A DNA stretch of 64,000 nucleotides from Alopecurus myosuroides (Eukaryota > Streptophyta > Magnoliopsida > Poales > Poaceae). The translations under genes were made by a program, and so were the position numbers. Positions 22,884 through 33,026 of the stretch are shown one piece after another. Location of the stretch: NCBI GenBank assembly GCA_028641055.1, contig CM054058.1, positions 234,587,551 through 234,651,550 of the forward strand, read 5' to 3'. The notes under the pieces were generated by a model. It was given only the letters and a program-made list of their open reading frames with translations. It made no database searches and was not told the origin of the DNA. Within the stretch, counting starts at the first letter, position 1. Each line of letters opens with the position of its first letter.

Positions 22884-24433
22884 TGATGGCTGACGTTGGT
22901 AAATCCCAAGAGAAAGGTTATGAAGAGTGCAATGGCAAGTTTTACCTCATAAAGGAAACCAAGGTTGAATCGACCAGTAGGAGGACAAACAACTTCTGAA
23001 GGTTGATGCAGTTGATGTGGTAGGGCGCACTACCGATTCAGCATCAACGTGGAACCTACACAACACAATCAATTGAATTTGCCCCAACGAAGCAGAGAGG
23101 TTCTCAATATCACCAGTTTTGTTGTTAACAAAGAGGTTAATATGGTGTGGAAAACGGTATGAGAACAATGCAAAACAACAGTAGCAGTGTGAAAACAGTG
23201 GAAGCAGTGTGAAAACATTTATTGCAGTGGTTGTATTATCAGTATGAGAAAATGGACCGGGGTCCACAGTTCACTAGTGGTGTCTCTCTATAAAAGATAG
23301 CTAACATGCGTGGTGAACAAATTACAGCTGGGCAATTTATAGATAATTAAACATGCATGCCATGATGATTACTATGTGATTCATGCGGGCATTACAACAA
23401 GACTCATAGACTGTCATCCAACTGCATCTATGACTAATAATTCACCCTCAGAATATCATCTGAACAAACCTTGGGTATTAAGTTGGAAGCAAAAGATAAT
23501 CGTAGTAAGCAAAGTGTGTAATGTAAACAATGTAAACATCGTCGTTTTATCCCTAATGGCAAAAACACATCCTCCATCCGTCACGTTTATGTCACTCGAG
23601 CAGAGATGCAAAGGAGGCATGAACCCACTGTCGAGCATAAATACTCCCTCTTGGAGTCACTTGGATCTACTTGGCCAGAGCATCTACTAACAACGGTGAG
23701 CATGCAAGATGATAAATAATATATACATGAAGATAACATGATAGATTGATAATCAAAAGACATAGCATTCAATAATCATCGGATCCCAGCAACCACAACA
23801 TGTAGCATTACAAATAGATGATCTCGATCATGTGAGGCAGCTCACGAGATCTAAGAATGAGGCATAAGGTGGAGAGAACAACCATCTAGCTACTTCTATG
23901 GACCCGTAGTCCAAGGATGAACTACTCACGCATCACTCTTGAGGCGGGCATGGTGGTGTAGACGCCTCCGGTGATGAATTCCCCTCCCGGCAGGGTGCCG
24001 GGGAGAGCTCCAGAATCCTCCCGATCTCGGGTTGACGATGACGGCGGCGTCATGTGTTTCTCAGGACGAAGTGGTATATCTTTAGGGTAGATGTATCGGG
24101 GGAATAAATAGGCGAAAGGGCGATGGCGGTGGACGCCCGAGGGGCCCACACCACCCCCAGGCGCGGCCAGGGGGCGCGCCGCCCTATGGTGTGGCCCCCC
24201 TTCGGGCCTCTTCGGGACTCCGTGGAACCTTCGGGAATTCTAAGAATATTTCCAGAACAACTTTTCTGAAACTAAAAACAGCAAAAAAACAGGGAACTGG
24301 CTTTGTGGCATCTTATCAATAGGTTAGTCCGGGAAATCGATAAAAATGGCATAAAGTGTAAGAAAAACATGTAGCATATGGCATGAAAACAACATGGAAC
24401 ATCAGAATTTAAGGATACATTTATGAAGTATCA
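22884..24433 (-). repeat. C-: full-length LTR of family C
   Basis: Plus-strand ends are TGATGGCTGACG...GAAGTATCA, 1550 bp. It contains the palindromic module (24140-24204) and, near 24105-24120, GAATAAATAGGCGAAAGGGC, the promoter-type box seen in B. The flanks (GCCAC at left, GGCCT at right) do not match. It is therefore not a simple solo LTR with its original target duplication: the left side is in K pol and the right side in the H LTR. Confidence 0.85.
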
Positions 24434-25377
24434 GGCCTCAAGGGAAACTACTGGTAATTAAGGTGCTGCTTTTAATAAAGCACTGGAGCAAAGCATTAAC
24501 ACTCCGTGAACACGCGTGATCCTCACATCATAACCATCCCCTCCGGTTGTCCCAATTTCTGTCACTTTGGGGCCTCGGGTTCCGGACAATGACATGTGTG
24601 AACAACTTGTAGATATGATCAAGAAACAGAATTATACTCATGATACAATAACATGTTCAGATCTGAGATCATGGCACTCGGGCCCAATGTGACAAGCATT
24701 AAGCATAACAAGTTGCAACAACGGTAGAAAACACTAACTATGGATACTAGGCACTATGCGCTAACAATCTGGAATTATTACATGATCGATCTCATCCAAT
24801 CCCTTCCATCCCTCTCAGCCTACAGCGGTGTTTACTCACACATGGACGGGGGAAACATGGATGGTTGATGGAGAAGAGGTGGCGGTGAGCCTGTGATGAT
24901 GGCGATGATCTCCTCTGAATCCCCATCCTGGCAGGGTGCCCGAACAGGAACTTCTGATCCCCGAATTGAGTTTCGGGGTGGCGGTGGTGCTCTGTTGTGT
25001 TTCTGTGGAATATGAGGAATCCCCTGTCGTTTTAGGGTTGAGGGCGATAAGTAGTCGAAAGGGGAGCCCGAAGGGGTGCCTAGAGGCCCCACACCACCAG
25101 GCGGCACGCCCAGGGGGGCGCCCAAGGGTGGTGTGGCCCCCTCCTGGCCCCTCTCCGGGACTCCTTCTGGCTCCGGGGGTCTTTGGGTGTTTTAAGGTCT
25201 TCGGGATCTTTTCTGAGCATTTTCCCGAAAGTTGATTTTTCTGCAAAAAAAACAAGACACCAAGGCAATTTTGCTGAAAACAGCGTTAGTCCGTGTTAGT
25301 ATTATCAAAAACTCACAAGTTTAGAGGCAAACAATAGCATAAGTGTTCAGAAAAGGAGATACGTTTTGGGCATATCA
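24434..25377 (-). repeat. H 3' LTR, missing its outer ~455 bp
   Basis: It matches 41177-42108 of the 5' LTR (starting GGCCTCAAGGGAAACTACTG) with many substitutions and carries the palindromic module at 25083-25150. The part equal to 40722-41176 is missing at the C- border. Polypurine tract on the minus strand: GCTAAGCTTGGGGCGAGT, 25378-25395. Confidence 0.88.
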
Positions 25378-25395
25378 ACTCGCCCCAAGCTTAGC

Positions 25396-27499
25396 TTATT
25401 GCTTGTCCTCAAGCAATTCAGTGACAACCGAGTGCAATAAAAGAACTTTTATGAACACATTTGTTTCGTATGATGTAAATATACTCACTATATGATCAAG
25501 TGCTCAGGAAATCCATAATAAAATGTATGCAAAATAAAAGTCACCTAGCAGTTATGCAAACCATGAAGAGATGCCAACAAACTAATAATAAATAACATGA
25601 AGTATATCTATATGCAGGATTGCAATGCTCATAATAGGGTATGATAAAGTGTACTCGCTTGCCCTTAATAATGGAGCAAAACATAAATGCTAGGGAACCT
25701 CTGAAGTTCAAATGAAGACCAGAATTAAAGATATCAAATATACAAGCATCAAAGTTATACTACAATCAACCGTGTTTTGGGACAAGCACATTACACTAAG
25801 AATGACAGCCATGCTCTCAAGAAGGTGCATAAATTGAGAAGGTGAAGACTCAACATAAAAATAACAGAAAGGCCCTTCACAGAGGGAAGCAGAGATTAAC
25901 TCATGTGCTAGAGCTTTTTATTTTATTAAACAGAGGTATTGAAAACATTTTTTAGAGAGGTGTATGCTTATGTCAACGAATGGTAAACATACAATACAAT
26001 ACGTCACAAGCCAACTAGAATTCACAAGATCGGCTCACATAGAAGGATACATCTGGGTAGAAGGTCATCCATATTTCTCTTTTGTTCACACAATTATGCT
26101 TTAACTGATAAATCAGGGGCAAAAACAGTGAAGATAATTTGTTGGATTAATTTGGGCTAGGCACCTCGCTAACGGATCTACTATCATTTGGATAAGCGGA
26201 TGAAGCCACTAGTCCAGGGTGTGAAATCCAATCAACAAGTGAGATAAAGATTATATATTTACGTCCTCATGAGCTAAAATGGGGGCACAAAGAGGAATAA
26301 TTTTTCGAAGGTTTTAAAGGTAGCACAGGAGAAATTTACTTGGAGTGGCAGTTAAATACGACGTATAGGTAGGTATTGTGGACACATTTGGAAATTTTGG
26401 TTTTGGGGAGTTGGATGCACGAGTAGAGATCATGTTCAGTACAGGTGAATGCTAGCAATAGACAGGGATCGACAATCAAGAGAGCAAAAACTGTCATAAT
26501 CATGCTTGCGACAAAACAAAATTAACAGGGGCATAAAAGTGATACAAATACTCTGAGGCAAAATAAATCATCGAGCCTTAATTGAGTTTTTGTTTTCAGT
26601 CATATGCATGCATGAGCATGTGCCAAGTCGATTCAAGTGAAACAATCAGGGTTAGATACCACAATGGCATACCCTTCTATGAATAAAACAATGCAAGCAA
26701 ACATTCATATGGCATGCTATCTTATACTAATAAGTTGGAACTAAACATGTGAGAGCACGAACTACTAAGCATAAATTAAATAATATACACCTTACACGAA
26801 CAAACTAAGCATGTCCACATGGATGAGTATATCTACAAAAATAAAACAAATAGAGTTCATACCAGCCTCTCACCACAACTTGAATTGTCGTAAATCGTCA
26901 TTATTGCTCTTCACTTGTGGGTTGAATAATATAGAATGATAACCAAGATGGCATGGAGACACAGAAGACCGATGAACACAGCAACAAACTTTACAAAACC
27001 AAAGAAGAACAACAAATTTTTTTTGATTTTCGAATTAAAACAAGAACAGAAAGAAACAAGCAAACAAAGGAAAATATTTTTGGATTTTTGAATATTAAAC
27101 CGAAAAGAGAAGGTAAAGCAAACAAACGAAAGAAACTAAAGAAGCAAATAAAGAGAAAAAACACATTTTTTTTTGGTCTTTTTGTGTTTTGGAAAGCAAG
27201 AACAAAACAAAAACAAAAAGAAGCAAAAGAAGCGAAAGAGACGAAAACAAATGAAAGAAACGAAAACATGGATATACAAAGAACCGACAAAAACATGATA
27301 TAAAGATGAGTGTGATGTTGGTATACCTTCCCCAAGCTTAGGGTTTTGGCCTAAGTGGAGATCAATCATGGCGCGGGAAGTATCCCCACTGTGGTGGGTC
27401 GTCCCTCGCATGGTCATACTCAGGCGCCCATGAATAAGATAAAGAAGCGGGCATATAGTCATGACCGGGGTGCTGATAAGGAAACCCCGCAATGTCAGA
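25396..27499 (-). other. H 3' noncoding region
   Basis: No credible gene. The segment around 26040-26280 is shared with the B and A 3' noncoding DNA. Positions 26970-27260 are strongly purine-biased on the plus strand (AAAC/GAAA-rich with interspersed T runs), giving Lys/Phe-rich frames on both strands that are compositional. A CCCCAAGCTTAGGG near 27331-27344 is a second polypurine-like site on the minus strand. Confidence 0.55.
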
Positions 27500-28440
27500 G
27501 GGCTAGAAGAAATCACTATCATCCCCCTCCTTAGCATCCTCCCCACGCTGGGGGTGATGCGCAATGTATGTGTCCAGATCACTCTCAGAAAGTGACCATC
27601 CTTGCATGCCATTACAGTTAAACAAAAGAGGTGCAAGCAGAAGTACTATATTAGTTTTAGTCACTCTCCACCTGGATTGTTTGGAGAAAGTTATTCCATA
27701 AGATAAATTGTTCAGGTGAGCATGGGTACATAGAAACTTATGTTGAATTATGGAAACAAGGTCCAGCCTCTCTAAAGGAAACTGAAGGTCTAGAGGGTGT
27801 GGCTCTACACCATGCAAAGCTATCAAGCGAGAGTCAATAAGACCTCCAAAAATTCCACCCTTCTCACGGTTAAGTGAGAGACGGTAAGCAATTAAAGCAC
27901 CAAAGTTATAAGACCTATCACATCTTAAAGCAGCTGAGATAAAAGCCAGATCATAAACATATAACTTGTTGCAGTTTTTCTAGCTAACACACATTTAGAA
28001 ATAAAATAAGCAAAGTATCGAATGGATGGGATTTTAATTTCTCGTATTTTACCACTCCCCCATGAAGCTTCTGCCTTGGAAAATATCCTCATATAAATCC
28101 AGCAGTGGTTTGGGCTTCCCTCTTATTTTCTCACATGAACCCCATTGTGGCACCTTGATAGCATTTTGTAATGTACCATAGGGTTAGTCAAAGACCCTCT
28201 AAAGTGAAAGTCCTGCACCACATACATGGTTAGTTTAATATGTTGGGTAGGTTCATCCTCAAAGAAATGGTCTAATCCGGCATTTTGCACAAGAGTATAG
28301 AAATCCTGCAGAATTATCGTAGCACGCATGAATTCCTTACATGGATATATCGATGGAAACACTCTTTCTTCACGGTGTACAAGCCTGCCCTCATGCAACT
28401 CCAACTCATGCTGGTTTAGTTGATACACATTATGCTCCAT
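27500..28440 (-). pseudogene. H: Athila ORF-1-like protein, decayed
   Basis: The start at 28438-28440 gives MEHNVYQLNQHELELHE, then FPSIYPCKEFMRATIILQDF, LVQNAGLDHFF and QDFHFRGSLTNPMVHYKML. After frameshifts, LVSIIQHKFLCTHAHLNNLSYG, RWRVTKTN and SESDLDTYIAHHPQRGED are seen at 27826-27503. From memory these phrases resemble the protein family named after ORF1 of Athila. Its function is unknown; it is often found in elements without their own enzymes. The frame is broken in at least three places. The call rests on phrase recognition only. Confidence 0.6.
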
Positions 28441-28899
28441 CTCTGAAATTTATAACAATCATCACAAAAATTGATTTCAAGCAACTACAAGGTGGAAACT
28501 ACCATAGAAACTTATAAGAGAGCTAAACATGAATCAAAACTATATTATTTCCACTTAAATCAAGCATGCAAACTCACATAAGATGTCACCTACAGTATAA
28601 AAATACTCAAGAAATACTCCACCAAATAAAATTCTACTTGGATAATCGGAGCTGTCACATACCAGAGAGCAAATGCACCAAATTTCAGCAACAATGGTGG
28701 GCTGAGCAAAGAGATCGAAAAAATCTCGAGCAAGAACAGCAAGAACTCGGGTTCCAGGAAATGTTTTGAGTTTGGGGGGTGAGAGAGGAATCTTTGGCAG
28801 GGGAGAGAGTTAGTGGAGGGCCAGGGGCCCCACACCATGCCTAGGCGCCACTAGGGGCTGGCCACGCCACCTTGTGGTGTACCTGACTGGTGGGTCCCC

Positions 28900-29511
28900 C
28901 GGGGCCTCCCAGGTGTCTCTCGGCCTCTTTTTTTATGTAAAAAATTATTATAATTTTTCTGGAATTTTTCGAGAAACTTTATTTCGAGGTTTTTTCAGAA
29001 TTTAATAATTAATTAAGACCCAGAAAAACAAATATGGAAAGGTGGAAAACAAAACCAAAACCAGAACTACAAAGGTTCTATGACACTTCAAAAGGAAAAT
29101 AACCAAATAAAACAAAGGTGGAAGTGGTGAAAGAAAATATGGATGGTGAAAACATGCATAACCACAGTAATCAGGGTGAAAACATGAGGAAAACATGACT
29201 ATGGATGATGGAAAACATGATTATACTAAAGTAGCAGGGTGATAACATGGTGAAAACATAATGGGGAAGGTGAAAACATAGTGAAAACATTGTCCTCTTC
29301 ATTAAAAATCATTTTGTTAACAAGGTTGATAAAGTCTTGTTACCAGAATAATTTTTATATGAAGCAAAACTTTGCATATCACTAAATAATTGTGTTACCT
29401 CAACCTTGATAGACATAGTCCCAATCATAATAATTTCATATTCTTTTGGTGGCATTTGAATGGGACAATAAAATTCTGCAATCTTCATGGTCTCAATATT
29501 TTCAATTGAAT
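28900..29511 (-). other. H spacer with GGTGAAAACAT micro-repeats
   Basis: No coding signal. About nine copies of GGTGAAAACAT or close variants lie at 29128-29292, irregularly spaced. This is where RT-integrase would be in a complete relative. Confidence 0.55.
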
Positions 29512-31241
29512 TTAAACCATATCTTCTATCATTCTTATTGGAAAATAAATAGTATGCTCTTTATCATTAACATTAAAAGTTACTTTTCCTTGATTGCAAT
29601 CAATAACGGCCCCTTTAGTGTTAAGAAAAGGTCTCCCAAGAATAATAGACATATTATCATCTTCAGGCATTTCCAACACAACAAAGTAAGTTAATATCAA
29701 ACAATTAGTAGTCACTTGAACAAGAACATTCTCACATATACCAACAGGAATAGCAGTAGATTTATCAGCCATTTGCAAAGATATATCAGTGTGTATCAAT
29801 TTTTCAAGAGAGAGTCTCTTATAAAGAGAGAAAGGCATAGCACTAACTCCAGCTCCCAAGTCACATAAAGCAGTTCTAACATAATTATTTTTAATGGAAC
29901 AAGGGATAGTAGGAATACCAAGATCTCCAAGCTTATTTGGAACCTTTCCATTAAAAGAGTAATTAGCAAGCATAGTGGAAATTTTCTCATTAGGAATCTT
30001 CCTTTTGTTAGAGACAATATCTTTCATATATTTAGAATAAGGAGGCAGTTTAATAGCATCGGTCAAAGGGATTTGCAAAAACAAAGGGCTCATCCACTCA
30101 CGTGATTTATTATAATGTTCTTCCTCCTTTGATTTGTGTTTCTTATTTGGAAAAGGAATTGATTTTTGTACCCAAGGCTCTCTTTGATTACCATGTTTAT
30201 TAGCAATGAAATCCTCCTTAGTATACTTTGTAGTTTTAGTTTGCTTTTCAGGTTCAACTACAATTTCTTTTTTATCAGAAGCATCACTTTTATCATTATC
30301 ACTTTCAGTTTCAGCATTAGAAATAGATATACTATTAGGATCGTTAGCATGTTCAAGAGATTCTACATAACAGTTTTTATGTATCTTCTTCTTTTTCTTA
30401 GAAGGAGAACTATTATTTTTAGGTTGCTTAGAATCTTGTTCAATTATTTTAGGATGTCCTTCAGATACAAGGGGTCCTGAGTAGAAACACCACTTCTAGC
30501 AATTATTTCACAAACATGTTTTTCTCTAGAAGCATTAGCTAGCATATCTTTTTGCACTTTAATGAGTTGATCAATTCAAGTTTGAACCATATGAAAATGT
30601 TTAACAAGCATTTTAACATCATTAGAGGTTCTCTCAATAATACCATGCAAATTATCAATAGCTCTAGAGTTTTCCATAAGATGATTTTGCAATCTCATAT
30701 TAAAGTTGTCTTGGTGGCTTAGAGTAGGGAATATCTCTATTATCAAAGTATTGGAGGGAGTGTACATCAACTGTTGATGGATGAGGAATAGACTTACATA
30801 ATTCTTCTATAGGAGGTAAATTCTTCACATCGTCAGATTTAATATCCCTCTCTTTAAGAGATCTCTTGGCTTCCTTTATCACTTCATGAGTTAATTCAAT
30901 CATCCCTCTCTTATTGGGTGTTGGTATTGGTGTTGGTTCTGGTGTAGGTGTAGGCTCAGGTATATTCCAATCATCATTCTTTTTGGCTATTTTTGCCATT
31001 AATTCCTTAGCTTCTTCTGGAGTTCTTTTCCTGAAAACACAACCAACACAACTATCCAGGTATGTCCTAGATTCACAGTTAGTCCAATATAAAATATATC
31101 TAAAAGCTCATTTTTAGGTAATGTATTACCAGGGCTAGCTCTTATTAAAGAACAAAAACTTGACGAAGACTCACGCAATTTCTCTCCTTCAATTTGCTCA
31201 AAGTTAAAGATATCCTGCATAACAACATGTTGAGCACTAGC
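29512..31241 (-). pseudogene. H: gag C-terminal part and aspartic protease
   Basis: After N the frame resumes with QDIFNFEQIEGEKLRES and CSLIRASPGNTLPKNELL (31220-30999), the end of the capsid-like domain. A Pro-rich TPTPEPTPIPTP segment and ENSRAIDNLHGIIERTSND (30999-30576) follow. After a charged linker comes the frame 29512-30093, with IPLTDAIKLPPYSKYMKD, VRTALCDLGAGVSAMPFSLY (protease active-site region, D-L-G in place of the usual D-S/T-G, as in other Athila members) and IILGRPFLNTKGAVIDC. Several stops break the chain. RT should follow but does not. Confidence 0.82.
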
Positions 31242-31730
31242 TGTCGAATAGTCATATCAACAAGTCCCTCGGATGATCCGGTAGGGTTTCGATTAAGAGA
31301 ACGTAGAGGCGCTGGTGACAATCGTCGGCTAACAGGAGGGCACGATTTACCCAGGTTTGGGGTCCTCGTAGAGGTAAAACCCTTACTCCTGCTCTTTGAT
31401 ATGTATTATGAGTAGATCGGTTACAGGGGGGGTGCTCAAGTCGAGAATATGATCTCGAGCTCAAGGATTGTGGTGGCGAAAGTAGATTGGATCCCCCCTT
31501 GGTGGTTCTCCTGGCCTTATATAGGTGGCCAGGTCCCGAACCGTGCCGGGGGGGCGTTACAAACCCTAGTTGTAGGTCGGTATGAGTTTCCTTCTTGACC
31601 TGCAAGTCTTTGCGGGTGGGCGTCAGTTGGGCCTTCTAGAACCGCCTGGTGGCGCCTCCCTTTGGGCTTAGGTCTTGGGCCTTGGACTGGGTAGCCTCAC
31701 CCGACAGGTCTAGGGTTCATCCCCACGTCA
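31242..31730 (-). repeat. N 3' LTR (489 bp)
   Basis: TGTCGAAT...CACGTCA on the plus strand; TATATAAGG on the minus strand at 31516-31524. It is preceded by target duplication CTAGC and followed by the polypurine tract. Confidence 0.92.
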
Positions 31731-32361
31731 GTAGCCCCCGAGTGTTTATTCGACTGAGAATCAGTCGAGTGGGCACTCATAGTTTGTTCTTGGTTTCTTC
31801 AACTGGTCATTCAATCGCCCGATTTGGACGGTGCATACCCTATGCGTGATGCGCTTCTGTACTCGAGCATCGAGTGATAAATGTGCCTTGTATTGGCTGT
31901 TTTCGCAGAAGGATGCAGCTTAGTCGCTTGGCTCTCCCGAAAGATCAGGGCCAATTAATTGCATCTAGGGCAAAAACGATTCTGGCCTACGCAAACTCAA
32001 GACCTCCGACTCGAATCTGGTGAGGTGATCGCTGCGACTGGGCCATGGAGGTCTTACCGAGTCGAACTTAACTTAAAGTGGTACCCGACGCGTCCACTAG
32101 GATTTTTCTTCGTGCTGTTGACACGGAAAATTTACCAGAGGACGCAGCTTGAGTGCGATTCCAGGCCTATAAGAGAGATCCCTAGGTCTTACCTTCGTAC
32201 TCGAAAGAATACGGCATCCGGATGTGCCTAGTCGGCCGAACGATCCAGTATAAGGATGTGTAATTACATCGTGTTGTAGAGCTGCGGGAATCGCGCACTC
32301 GCAATTTTACCTTGATCATGTTTCCGTGATTCTTCGGGTGGATAAACCATCCTTTCTCTTG

Positions 32362-32640
32362 ATCTTATACGAAAGAGATTTCGTGTTATGAAGTCCATAC
32401 GAAAGAGAGTTCGTGTCAGAATGTTTATGCAAAAGAAATTTTACGTCTTGATGCGCCCGTACGAAAGAGTTTTCGTGTTCGGGGTGTTTATGCGAATGAA
32501 ATTTCAAGTCTTGATGTGCCCATACGAAAGAGATTTCGTGTCAGGGTGTCTACTTGAAAGAAATTTCGAGTCTTCATGTGCCCATACGAAAGAGATTTCA
32601 TGTCAGGGTGCTTATGCGAAAGAAATTTCACGTCTTGTGA
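32362..32640 (+). repeat. Palindromic tandem array upstream of the antisense gene
   Basis: About nine units of ~31 bp, paired into ~62-bp repeats. TACGAAAGAG starts at 32368, 32398, 32460, 32523 and 32585. Between them are related units such as TGCGAAAGAAATTTCACGTC. Each unit is a small hairpin, CGAAA...TTTCG. The array stops about 280 bp upstream of the TATA box of the antisense gene. Confidence 0.88.
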
Positions 32641-32922
32641 GGTGCGCAATGACATCATTACGCACTCGTTGTCTCTGAATACTCCCGATGGGACATGACA
32701 AAAACGGAGCAGAGCGTGCGGGGCAATCCTGTCAGCTTTTTGACCGGAGATGATAGGTCGTGTCCGGTTTTTCCGCTGGCCGCGTGATGTAAGTATGCAC
32801 GATCTTTTCATAAAGACCGTGCCAGAGTAACTGTTCCATGCCGCTTCGTTTCCACTTCACTCGTGGCAGCCGCGATGGGTGCCATGTCATTAGATATACG
32901 GCTTGGATCAGCCTGGCTTGGG

Positions 32923-32930
32923 TATAAATA
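32923..32930 (+). promoter_or_regulatory. TATA box of the antisense gene in N
   Basis: GGGTATAAATAATG lies 104 bp before the likely start codon at 33027, on the plus strand and in the opposite sense to the LTR promoters. Spacing and sequence fit a plant core promoter. Confidence 0.65.
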
Positions 32931-33026
32931 ATGACCTTTAGGGAAGGGGTAAATTTCCCGGCCCATAGTCACCTTCTTCTTCCTCGCGCACGCCTCCTTC
33001 TATGTGAGCACCAATCGTCCTCCAAT

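Noticed and set aside
22884..24433. C- as a clean solo LTR with target duplication
   Set aside because: The five bases on either side (GCCAC and GGCCT) differ, and the flanks belong to different elements.
26953..27335. Lys-rich plus-strand and Phe-rich minus-strand frames
   Set aside because: Mirror images of one purine-rich tract in noncoding DNA of H; no domain character.
32388..32811. Frames of 96 and 107 residues over the palindromic array
   Set aside because: They translate the tandem repeat itself on both strands and have no start or splice context.
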